This document shows, piece after piece, positions 23,118-31,702 of a stretch of 64,000 nucleotides of DNA. Below the pieces are notes generated by a model that had not been told where the DNA came from, searched no databases, and worked only from the letters and a program-made list of their open reading frames with translations. Origin of the DNA: JBGAPI01 sp044221335 (GTDB taxonomy: Bacteria > Pseudomonadota > Gammaproteobacteria > Xanthomonadales > Ahniellaceae). Location of the stretch: positions 1 to 64,000 of the forward strand of contig JBGAPI010000009.1 in the NCBI GenBank assembly GCA_044221335.1, given 5' to 3'. How positions within the stretch are numbered: position 1 is the stretch's first letter; the number at the start of each line of letters is the position of its first letter. Both the position numbers and the translations under genes were made by a program.

Positions 23118-24044
23118 GTGACCGCCGCTGGCGCCTTCGCCTTCCTGCTCGCGCTGATGGCGCTCGGCCTCGTGCTGGCGCGCAGCGGCGCGGTCGATGC
23201 CCGCGCGCACGATGCCCTCAACAAGGTGACGCTGTACATCTGCCTGCCGGCGGCCGTGCTGCTGGCGGCGCCGAAGATGCAGCTGTCCGCGGCCACCGCG
23301 CTGATCGCGCTGATCCCCTGGCTGCTGGCGGCGGTCTCGGTCGCCGTGGTGCTGCTCGCGGCGCGGCTGTTCCGCTGGGACGACGGCGTGCGCGGCGTTC
23401 TGCTGCTGGCGCTGCCGCTGGGCAACACGTCGTTCCTGGGTTACCCGGTGACCGCCGCGTTCCTCGGCGAGGGCGCGCTGCCCGACGCGGTGATCTACGA
23501 CCAGCTCGGCAGCTTCGTGCTGCTGTCGACCTACGGCCTCGCGATGATCGCCTGGAGCGAGCACGGCAAGCCGCCGCCGCTGTCGGTGTGCGTGAAGCGG
23601 ATGATGAGCTTCCCGCCCTTCCTCGCGCTGCTGTTCGGCGTGCTGGTGCTGCGGCCGCTGTTTCCCGACGGTCTCCCGCCGGCGCTGGACATCGGCCTGC
23701 GCAAGGCGGCGGAGCCACTGCTGACCCTGGTCGGGCTGGCGCTCGGCATGCAGTTGAAGTTCCGCCTGCCGCGTCCGTACCGTGGCGCGCTGGTGTTCGG
23801 CGTGGCGGCCAAGATGCTGCTGCTGCCGCTGATCGCGTGGGGACTCGCGCACGCGTTCGGCCTGGCGCCGCCGACCCTGCGCGTCGTGGTGCTGGAGGCG
23901 GCGATGCCGACGATGATCACCGCGATGGCGCTGGCGGCGATGGCCGGCCTGGCGCCGGAGCTCGCTTCGGCGCTGGTTGGCTATGGGGTGTTGCTGGCGA
24001 TGGCGAGTCTGCCGGCCTGGGTGGGCGTGGTCGGGGGCGGGTAG
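23118..24044 (+). CDS. AEC family transporter (auxin efflux carrier-like)
   Basis: A 308-aa integral membrane protein with about ten hydrophobic helices in two halves, the pattern of AEC/Mem_trans permeases. Typical positions are LNKVTLYICLPAAVLLA in the first half, LPLGNTSFLGYPV at the crossover, and LEAAMPTMITAMALAAMAGL near the end. The start is GTG at 23118 behind GGGGAGGA. It is 52 bp after tetR. The TAG stop at 24042 is in the GTAG head of a REP. The substrate is unknown. Confidence 0.88.
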   Translation: MTAAGAFAFLLALMALGLVLARSGAVDARAHDALNKVTLYICLPAAVLLAAPKMQLSAATALIALIPWLLAAVSVAVVLLAARLFRWDDGVRGVLLLALPLGNTSFLGYPVTAAFLGEGALPDAVIYDQLGSFVLLSTYGLAMIAWSEHGKPPPLSVCVKRMMSFPPFLALLFGVLVLRPLFPDGLPPALDIGLRKAAEPLLTLVGLALGMQLKFRLPRPYRGALVFGVAAKMLLLPLIAWGLAHAFGLAPPTLRVVVLEAAMPTMITAMALAAMAGLAPELASALVGYGVLLAMASLPAWVGVVGGG

Positions 24045-24103
24045 GGCGCGCCCGGCGCGCCATCGCCGTGACGCCTCGCCATGGCGGGCAAGGCCCGCCC
24101 TAC
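24041..24103. repeat. Inverted REP pair after the AEC transporter
   Basis: A forward unit at 24041 (GTAG, stem GGCGCGCC/GGCGCGCC) provides the transporter stop. An inverted unit at 24083-24103 (stem GGCGGGC/GCCCGCC, CTAC) ends 3 bp before the stop of the convergent hypothetical gene. Confidence 0.88.
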
Positions 24104-24106
24104 GTT

Positions 24107-24511
24107 TCAGGTGATGTCGCGACCATCCGACATCAAGCGCTCGAGGCTGTCCGCCAGCGACGCGATTTCCTTGACCAGGTAATCGAGCTCGCGGGCGCCG
24201 ACGCCGGAGTAGGGGCGGTTCTCGCACAGGTGCAGGAAGGGCTCGTCGGCGAGGTCGGAGACCGCGAGGAAGCCGACGCGCTGGGCCCAGTTGAAGCGCA
24301 GGCAGCGGGTCGCGTCGATCTTGCCGAGCTTCGCCACCGGGGAGGAAAGGCGCAGGGTGCGGCGGCCATCGTCGCCCTCGATCTCGGCGAGGAACAGGCT
24401 CTGCCGGCGCTGGTCGTTGACCTCGACATCCAGGCTCAGCAGATACGGCTCGTTGTCGCGCAGCTCGTACTTGGCGGCCATGTGGGCGCGGACGTCTTCG
24501 AAGCTCTTCAT
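24107..24511 (-). CDS. Hypothetical protein (134 aa)
   Basis: I do not recognise the family. The protein is acidic and soluble, with no signal peptide or membrane segment. It has mixed alpha/beta character (SLDVEVNDQRRQSLFLAEIE, TLRLSSPVAKLG) and a C-terminal helix (ELDYLVKEIASLADSLERLM). The organisation resembles small YbjN or CesT-type chaperone-like folds, but no diagnostic motif is present. It is divergent from the alkyltransferase-like gene. Coding is supported by strong third-position GC and by the BIME lying just past its stop. Confidence 0.65.
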   Translation of the reverse strand: MKSFEDVRAHMAAKYELRDNEPYLLSLDVEVNDQRRQSLFLAEIEGDDGRRTLRLSSPVAKLGKIDATRCLRFNWAQRVGFLAVSDLADEPFLHLCENRPYSGVGARELDYLVKEIASLADSLERLMSDGRDIT

Positions 24512-24621
24512 GCGGAATTTCTCGTTGTGTGCTGGGGCTGCGCGCGAGGGCGCCGGGACGGCTTTATGCTACCAGCAGGCTGCCGCGTGCCGAGGTGGCC
24601 GCCCGTGGAAGAACGGCGACG

Positions 24622-25056
24622 ATGAAGATGGGGAGCGCGACCAAGGCCATGGCGAAGAAGGCGAAAGCAAGCGCCGTCAGGTCAGTGACGATCGACGAGG
24701 ACGACGCGGCGCCCGTCGCCAGCCTCGGCGATCGCCTCCGCGCCGCCGTCGCCGCGATCCCCCGCGGCCGGGTCTGCTCCTACGGCCAGGTCGCGCAGCG
24801 TGCCGGCGCGCCCGGTCGCGCACGGGCCGTCGGGCGCGCGCTCGGCGAGGCGCCGGACGGGATGAAGCTGCCCTGGCACCGGGTGATGCGCGCCGGCGGG
24901 GTGATCGCGTTCCCGAAGGGTTCGCCGGGCTACGAGGAGCAGGTGAAGCGACTGGCGCGCGAAGGCGTGAAGGTCGTCAACGGTCGCGTCGACCTCGCCG
25001 CGTTCGGCTTCGAGGAGTCGCTGGATCTGGAGCTCTGGGGTGGGATGTTGCGCTGA
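24622..25056 (+). CDS. Alkyltransferase-like protein (MGMT family without active cysteine)
   Basis: A 144-aa protein. Residues ~36-144 match the DNA-binding domain of O6-alkylguanine transferases (IPRGRVCSYGQVAQRAG, GRARAVGRALGEAP). The catalytic PCHR is replaced by PWHR (W85). That substitution defines alkyltransferase-like proteins, which bind O6-alkylguanine lesions and hand them to nucleotide excision repair; UvrA is encoded in this window. A ~30-residue basic N-terminal tail is extra. The ATG at 24622 is chosen by the SD-like GGAAGAA; an ATG two codons later is possible. Confidence 0.85.
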   Translation: MKMGSATKAMAKKAKASAVRSVTIDEDDAAPVASLGDRLRAAVAAIPRGRVCSYGQVAQRAGAPGRARAVGRALGEAPDGMKLPWHRVMRAGGVIAFPKGSPGYEEQVKRLAREGVKVVNGRVDLAAFGFEESLDLELWGGMLR

Positions 25057-25172
25057 GCCGCCGGTGTCGGGTTCCGTGGGGTCGCATGCGTTCGGTGCGG
25101 CCCGCGTCGACGTTTCCCATCCGGTGGGAAATGGTGCAATCGTGATCGCCGTGCGGCTCGAGGGAAAGTCCG

Positions 25173-25886
25173 ATGTCGAGTGGTTCCCAAGCGGCCATCG
25201 GGCTGGTGAGCCTCGTGGCAGTAGTGTCGATGAAGTTCGTCCTGCTGGATCGGCTGTACGAGCGTCGCCGCCGGCACGGCGGAAGGCGGACGGCGACCGT
25301 TCCGGGCCGGGGGCCGCGATCGAACACCTCCGAATGGGCGCGTGATCAAGTCGACTTCGTGGATTTCGGCGACTCCGTCCGCTACAGCCCGCATAGCGTG
25401 CTGGTCGTGCAGAACGTCGCCATCTTCCTGCTGGCCTCTCCTCTCGTCGCGATCACCGGCGTTTTCTGCTGGGCGTTGGCGAACGTCCACCGGGACCATG
25501 CGGTCGCGCTCTTCGCCACGCTGGCGGTCGTGGTGTCCGCAACCCTGGCCTGGGCCGGTCATCGACTGTGGCACACCCATCGTCGAGCTCGGGCGGATGC
25601 ACGGCTGCAGCGCGTCGGCATCCGCCGTTCGGTGGATTCCTTCCGCGTGGAACGCGTCGGATTCCACCAGGGCGACGGCGTGTACATCGTCGTCGCCTGC
25701 TGGACGGATGACGCGCGACGGACGTGGGAAACCCGCTGTGGGCCGATCGCGGGAGACCCGAGCGACTATTTCCACCGCCACCTGCTGCGCGTCCTGCAGG
25801 ATCCGGAGCGAACCGAGGACAGTCGCATCGATCCGACCTTCCTGCCGCTGGTCAATGCGCGCGGAATGATGGACCCGGCGCTCTAG
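25173..25886 (+). CDS. Membrane protein of unknown family, paralogue 1
   Basis: A 237-aa protein with an N-terminal hydrophobic helix (AAIGLVSLVAVVSMKFVLLD) and a central pair of helices (residues ~78-135). These are followed by a cytosolic or periplasmic beta-rich domain with DARLQRVGIRRSVDSFRVER, YIVVACWTDDARRTWETRCG and the C-terminal VLQDPERTEDSRIDPTFLPL. The downstream gene (26068-26781) encodes a protein of exactly the same length and plan. The C-terminal half has the feel of DUF3592-type proteins, but I cannot assign it. SD GAGGGAAAG precedes the ATG. Confidence 0.75.
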   Translation: MSSGSQAAIGLVSLVAVVSMKFVLLDRLYERRRRHGGRRTATVPGRGPRSNTSEWARDQVDFVDFGDSVRYSPHSVLVVQNVAIFLLASPLVAITGVFCWALANVHRDHAVALFATLAVVVSATLAWAGHRLWHTHRRARADARLQRVGIRRSVDSFRVERVGFHQGDGVYIVVACWTDDARRTWETRCGPIAGDPSDYFHRHLLRVLQDPERTEDSRIDPTFLPLVNARGMMDPAL

Positions 25887-26067
25887 CCGAATTGCCTTGT
25901 CCCCGGCGGCGCCACGCCGAACGGACGATCGGCCTCGGCGAGGACGATCCCAGGCGGTTCACCGCCGGCACCGTGCCGTACGAAATCACTGGCCGCGGCG
26001 TTTCCCTCGATGACAGGACCGGACTTGCCGCATCCGCGGACGATGACCCGGTTCGATGGGAGATCCG

Positions 26068-26781
26068 ATGACGCACAACGAAGCTGCGGCGCTGCGGCTG
26101 GTGGGCTTCACGATCACGGTGGCGCTGAAGGGCGCGCTGCTGTGGCGGATGTACGAGACCCGCCGGCTCCGCGGCGGTCAGCGGACGACGACGGTCGCGC
26201 GCGACGATCCGAAATCCGCCGGCCGCGGTCCGGAGCGCAACCGCGTCGACTTCCTCGACTTCAGCGATTACCTGCGCTACAGCCCTGCGAGCGTGCTGGC
26301 CGCGCAGAATGTCCTGATCGGACTGGTCGCGCTGATGCTGCTGTCGGTGTTCGGGATGTTCTGCTGGTTGACCGCAGACAAGTCCAATGGCATCGCGCTG
26401 GCGATCTTCGGCGTATCCGGTCTGGCGGTGCTGGCGACGCTCTTCTGGGTCGGGAACCGGTTGCGATTGGCCCGCAGGCGCCGCTGGTCGGATGCGCGGC
26501 TGCAGGACGTCGGCATCCGGCGCCGGATCGAGGTGTTCCGGGTGCAGCGGGTCGAGGTCTACAACGCCACCGACGTGTTCATCGTGATCGCCTGCTGGAG
26601 CGATGATGCCGGCCGCGAGTGGGAGACGCGCTGCGGACCGGTCTCCGGCGATCCGACGGCCTATTTCCGGCGCCACCCGCTGGTGGTCCTGCAGGATCCG
26701 GAGCGGACCGAGGACAGCCGGGTCGACCCGACCTTCCTGCCGCTCGCGAACTGGCGCGGGATGATGGACCCGATGTCGTAG
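26068..26781 (+). CDS. Membrane protein of unknown family, paralogue 2
   Basis: A 237-aa tandem paralogue of 25173-25886. Conserved blocks are VDFxDFxDxxRYSPxSVL, DARLQxVGIRR, ACWxDDAxRxWETRCGP, GDPxxYF and VLQDPERTEDSRxDPTFLPL. The hydrophobic segments keep their positions but not their sequence, so selection acts on the soluble part. The start at 26068 (behind GGGAG) makes the two proteins equal in length; an in-frame ATG 4 codons earlier overlaps that SD. Confidence 0.75.
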   Translation: MTHNEAAALRLVGFTITVALKGALLWRMYETRRLRGGQRTTTVARDDPKSAGRGPERNRVDFLDFSDYLRYSPASVLAAQNVLIGLVALMLLSVFGMFCWLTADKSNGIALAIFGVSGLAVLATLFWVGNRLRLARRRRWSDARLQDVGIRRRIEVFRVQRVEVYNATDVFIVIACWSDDAGREWETRCGPVSGDPTAYFRRHPLVVLQDPERTEDSRVDPTFLPLANWRGMMDPMS

Positions 26782-26888
26782 TCCACGCGCATCCTGTTCG
26801 GACCTGCCCTCGTATTCGTTGGACAGGATGACGCCGTGATGCCACAGAGGCATCGCCGTCGCCGCTCCGACCCGAACCCGAAGATGCC

Positions 26889-27395
26889 ATGCCAGTGCCC
26901 CACTCGCCCCGCCTCTCCGACGTCCGTGAACTGCGGATGCTCGCCAGCCTCATGCTCGGCAACGGTGAGGTCGACCTCGCCTTGCAGGACCCGGACGTCG
27001 AGATGCACGTCGACACGGTGATGCGCAGCTATGCCGACGACGGCGCGGCGCTCGCCCGGCTGATCGGCGGCACCTCGCTCGACGGCAGCGCGGGCAGCCT
27101 CGCGACGCTCGACGTGCTGCTCGACAGCCTGTCGTCGCGGATCGCTGCAGTGCCGGAGCTGGCGGCCGACCACAACCTGCTGCTGACCCTGGCACACAAG
27201 TTCGGCGCCTACCTCGGCGAGGTCCTGCGGCGCGAGTTCGGGGGCGGCTGGGAACTGCCGCGCCGCGGCGACCAGTCGTTGGCCTGGCGCTCCGCCGACG
27301 GCCGCCGCAGAGAGCCCTCCATCGAGATTTTCCACCGCCTGCTCGGCCGCTCGACGCTGCGGCTCTCGGCGCTGCTTCGGTCCCACGGGACCTGA
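26889..27395 (+). CDS. Hypothetical protein (168 aa)
   Basis: I do not recognise the family with confidence. It is a soluble, mostly helical acidic protein. The segment LAHKFGAYLGEVLRREFGGGWELPRR (about residues 98-123) resembles the FGxYLGExLxxxxGGxW pattern of DUF3806-like proteins, some of which occur beside toxins. No signal peptide is seen. It lies between the paralogous membrane-protein pair and the DUF6882 gene, all on the same strand. Confidence 0.6.
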   Translation: MPVPHSPRLSDVRELRMLASLMLGNGEVDLALQDPDVEMHVDTVMRSYADDGAALARLIGGTSLDGSAGSLATLDVLLDSLSSRIAAVPELAADHNLLLTLAHKFGAYLGEVLRREFGGGWELPRRGDQSLAWRSADGRRREPSIEIFHRLLGRSTLRLSALLRSHGT

Positions 27396-27445
27396 GGACG
27401 CACGGGGGCCGTGGGGATGCCGACGCGCTCGATGACGGAGGCGAC

Positions 27446-28012
27446 ATGCCCTGGAACTCGTCCACCCTGGCGGCCGTGCTGGCGCTCGTCGGCACCGTGA
27501 CGCCGAACGCGACCGCGGCTCCCGCCGAGAATGCCGATCTCGTTCTCCGGCGCTCGTTCGCCGAGATGCAGGACCTGACCTCGGTGGCCATCGCGACCTG
27601 GCACCTCGATCAGGCGGCCCACTGGTCGGTCGACCAGGAGGTCGGCACGATCGTCTTCGCTTTCGACGACGGCACGGTGGCGACCGCGCCGGTGCAGATC
27701 GTCGGTACCTACAACCGCAGCGACCACACCTTCCTGTGGGCTTGGGAACACCCGTCGGTCCAGCGTCCGTTGCAGCGCGCCGCGCGGCGCGCCCTCGCCT
27801 TCAGCCAGCGGAGCTCCCTGTCGGACTTCACGACTCGGAAGGTCGAATGCAGCGAGGACGAGGCATGGCATTTCGCCGCCGTCGCCGCCCACCTCGACGC
27901 GGCCCAGGGCATCTACCGCGGCGACTCGGGCGGTGGCGGGCCGCTGGTCTACATGAGCTTCGGCAAGGTGACGCTCGCAAAGGCCGGGGCGGGTGCGTCG
28001 CCGAAGAAGTGA
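27446..28012 (+). CDS. Exported DUF6882-type protein
   Basis: A 188-aa protein with a signal peptide (residues 1-25, ending TAAPA). The mature part follows the DUF6882 pattern: WSVDQEVGTIVFAFDDGT, APVQIVGTYNRSDHTFLWAW, HPSVQRPLQRAARRAL, then a Cys (KVECSEDEAWHFAAVAAHL), AQGIYRGDSGGG and MSFGKVTL. Most relatives are cytosolic, so export here is notable. Function is unknown. The start at 27446 has GGAGG 5 nt upstream. Confidence 0.72.
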   Translation: MPWNSSTLAAVLALVGTVTPNATAAPAENADLVLRRSFAEMQDLTSVAIATWHLDQAAHWSVDQEVGTIVFAFDDGTVATAPVQIVGTYNRSDHTFLWAWEHPSVQRPLQRAARRALAFSQRSSLSDFTTRKVECSEDEAWHFAAVAAHLDAAQGIYRGDSGGGGPLVYMSFGKVTLAKAGAGASPKK

Positions 28013-28080
28013 GTCGGCTGCCCGACCGACGACTGGCGATCGCATGTTCGGCTGGGGACTCGGGCGACGTTGAAGTCGTC

Positions 28081-28965
28081 ATGCCCCACTCGCGACGGCT
28101 CTTCCTCTCCGTGTCGCTTGCGTTGGCCTCCACCGCCATGAAGGCGGAAACGCTCGCCGTCGCCGACGCGAGCCCGGTACCGAATCCCGGCGTGGTCTCC
28201 GGCACGTACACCCTCGACGGCAGGACCAGCGACCTGCGCTACGCCTATGCGCGTCGCCGCGGGGACAAGATCCAGGTGATCCTGACCACGATGGCGCTGG
28301 ATGACGCGCACATCGCCGATCTGGCGGAGGGTCACTACAGAGGAATGAAGAAGCTCGCCGGCGTGGTAATCACCGTCGATCCCGCCCAGGGGACGCACTC
28401 CGACACCCAGTTCATCGGCGAGCAGGGACTCGACGGCCGTTCCGGGATGACCAGCAGCGACGGGCAGGGCCCGAGCGTGGCCAACGATCGCGTGATCGGC
28501 AACGTCGCCCTGCGCAACCCGTCCGCGGCGCACCAGCGGGCCTTCATGGCCAACTTCGATGCGCCGCTGGCGGCGCCCGCCGCCGCGGAGCAATGCAGTC
28601 CGACGATGCTGGCCCAGTTCCAGAAGCTCATCGGGCAGTGGGAGGTCGTGCGCTGGAACAACGTCGACGAGCAGGGCGCGCCGACCCTGAGCTTCCGCGG
28701 CACGCTGCGGGTCGACGAACGACTCCGCCCCGCGCAACTGCAGGGCACGATGCACATCATCGCCGGACAGGGCGGGATCGAGCTCGACGAACGCATGAGC
28801 TTGGATTGCCGGAACGATCGGATAGTCGTCCATGGCGCGGTGCCGCCGGAGAGCCTGTGGTCGCCCGATCATTTCGAACTCGAACTTCGCAACGATCGAC
28901 TGGTGGGCGGCGGCACGGACTTGAACGGGCACGGCCAGCAGATCGAGCTCCGGCGAAAGCGCTGA
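28081..28965 (+). CDS. Exported protein of unknown function with Tat-like signal
   Basis: A 294-aa protein. The N-terminus SRRLFLSVSLALASTAMKA (residues 4-22) has the SRRxFL twin-arginine pattern, so Tat export of a folded or cofactor-bearing protein is possible. The mature N-half (GTYTLDGRTSDLRYAYARRR, HIADLAEGHYRGMKKLAG) and C-half (FQKLIGQWEVVRWNN..., a lipocalin-like series of strands) do not match a family I know. The start at 28081 is the last ATG before the signal, and SD support is weak. Confidence 0.65.
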   Translation: MPHSRRLFLSVSLALASTAMKAETLAVADASPVPNPGVVSGTYTLDGRTSDLRYAYARRRGDKIQVILTTMALDDAHIADLAEGHYRGMKKLAGVVITVDPAQGTHSDTQFIGEQGLDGRSGMTSSDGQGPSVANDRVIGNVALRNPSAAHQRAFMANFDAPLAAPAAAEQCSPTMLAQFQKLIGQWEVVRWNNVDEQGAPTLSFRGTLRVDERLRPAQLQGTMHIIAGQGGIELDERMSLDCRNDRIVVHGAVPPESLWSPDHFELELRNDRLVGGGTDLNGHGQQIELRRKR

Positions 28966-29093
28966 GCACTGCGCGCCGGTGAAGTCGCCGTTGGGCCGTC
29001 GCCCACCCGATCCAGGACCGCTCCTTCGCGGGATCGGCGCGAATCCGGCAGAGGTCGTGCCATCATCCCGGCCCTTTCGAGACGAGGCGGGCC

Positions 29094-29630
29094 ATGGCGC
29101 TGAAGGCGACGATCTACAAGGCGGAGCTGCAGGTCAACGATCTCGACCGGCACTACTACCAGAGCCACGCGCTGACCCTGGCGATGCATCCGTCGGAGAC
29201 CGAGGAGCGGCTGATGGTCCGCCTGCTCGCCTTCGCGCTGAACGCCGACGAGGGTCTCGCCTTCTGCCGCGGGCTTGGCAGCGAAGACGAGCCGGACCTC
29301 TGGCGACGCGACCTCACCGGGCAGGTCGAACAGTGGATCGAGGTCGGCCAGCCCGAGGAGTCGAGGATCCGCAAGGCCTGCGGCCGCGCCCGCGAGGTTC
29401 GCGTGTACTGCTACAGCGGCCGCAGTGCGGCCGTCTGGTGGCAGAAGAACGGCGCGGCGCTCGGCCGCTGCACGAATCTCCGGGTGTTCGAGATTCCGGC
29501 GGAGGCGAGTCAGCAGCTGGCCGGGCTGGCTGCCCGCAGCATGCAGCTGCAATGCATGGTGCAGGATGGGGTGGTGCAAGTGATGTCCGATGGCGGGGCA
29601 GTGGACGTGGCCCTCGCGGTGCTCAAGTAG
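29094..29630 (+). CDS. yaeQ: YaeQ family protein
   Basis: A 178-aa protein matching YaeQ, which has a PD-(D/E)XK nuclease-like fold but whose activity is unsettled. Recognisable blocks are MALKATIYKAELQVNDLDRH, ALTLAMHPSETEERLMVRLL, FCRGLGSEDEPDLWRRDLTG, WIEVGQPEESRIRKACGRA and the C-terminal MQLQCMVQDG. SD GAGG lies upstream. The stop TAG also reads as GTAG, followed by the dispersed TCTCCC repeat. Confidence 0.9.
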   Translation: MALKATIYKAELQVNDLDRHYYQSHALTLAMHPSETEERLMVRLLAFALNADEGLAFCRGLGSEDEPDLWRRDLTGQVEQWIEVGQPEESRIRKACGRAREVRVYCYSGRSAAVWWQKNGAALGRCTNLRVFEIPAEASQQLAGLAARSMQLQCMVQDGVVQVMSDGGAVDVALAVLK

Positions 29631-29690
29631 TCTCCCTCATCCGCCCTGCAGGCACCTACTCCCCCGCGAGCGGGGGAGAAGGAGAATCGA
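29631..29690. repeat. Dispersed TCTCCC...CTCCCCCGC palindrome, copy 2
   Basis: TCTCCCTCATCCGCCCTGCA, then CTCCCCCGCGAGCGGGGGAG and AAGGAG. It parallels 18940-18998 in order and spacing. It sits between the convergent yaeQ and aldehyde dehydrogenase genes and could fold as a bidirectional terminator. Confidence 0.6.
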
Positions 29691-29726
29691 GCGCTGTTCG
29701 CAGGAGGATTGCGCGCGGCGCAATAC

Positions 29727-31160
<1,434 letters not shown>

Positions 31161-31177
31161 GTTGGCCTCTTTGCTTA

Positions 31178-31200
31178 GGGCCCAGGGCCCAGGGCCCAGG
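31178..31200. repeat. GGGCCCA short tandem repeat
   Basis: Three consecutive GGGCCCA units upstream of the aldehyde dehydrogenase. Related runs lie at 46222-46236 and 55294-55314, each in an intergenic region. Confidence 0.7.
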
Positions 31201-31242
31201 ATGTCCAGGCGGTTTGAAGGATTCTCTACAACCGAAACGCCG

Positions 31243-31629
31243 TCAAAGCTCGCGGAGGAGCGAGGTACGCCCGAGGCCGCGTTCGATGCCACGAAGTATT
31301 CGACCAAGGTCCCGGATTCGCACGACCGGCGCCGACTCCGCGGCTCCGTCCAACAGTCCGATCGGTCGAGCAAGGACAACAGGGGTTTCCAGCTCCGCTG
31401 TCGAACCCAAGGCGATGGCAACCGATCGCAAGCACACCTTTCGAGAGCGTCGCTCGAACCCCTCTGCGATGTCTGCAGGGATCGAGACTGCCGCCCACTC
31501 CATCTGCTTGCCGATCCCGCATGGATGCCTGAGCGGCCATGCCGAAGTGCGTCGGTGGATCGATTCGGCGAGGTCCTTCCCCCATTGCCAAGCGATCAGG
31601 TCGCGAAAGCTCTGGATCGTGACGGGCAC
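31243..31629 (-). CDS. Four-helix bundle protein (23S rRNA intervening-sequence type)
   Basis: A 128-aa protein whose pattern SFRDLIAWQWGKDLAESIHRR...KQMEWAAVSIPADIAEGFERRS...IALGSTAELETPVVLAR matches the family named for ORFs in 23S rRNA intervening sequences. These form small pentameric helical bundles whose role is unknown. The family's usual RxSxxEFxxFL stretch has become RRSRKVCLRSV, so it is divergent. The start is GTG at 31629. The gene is inserted between the ThDP enzyme and aldehyde dehydrogenase genes on the same strand, and next to a GGGCCCA repeat. It is not in an rRNA gene here. Confidence 0.75.
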   Translation of the reverse strand: MPVTIQSFRDLIAWQWGKDLAESIHRRTSAWPLRHPCGIGKQMEWAAVSIPADIAEGFERRSRKVCLRSVAIALGSTAELETPVVLARPIGLLDGAAESAPVVRIRDLGRILRGIERGLGRTSLLREL

Positions 31630-31702
31630 CAGGACAGCCTCGAGGAACGACGCTTCCTCGAGGCAAATGCCCTACGCCCCGGACCCTATGGTTCGAAGCG
31701 AA

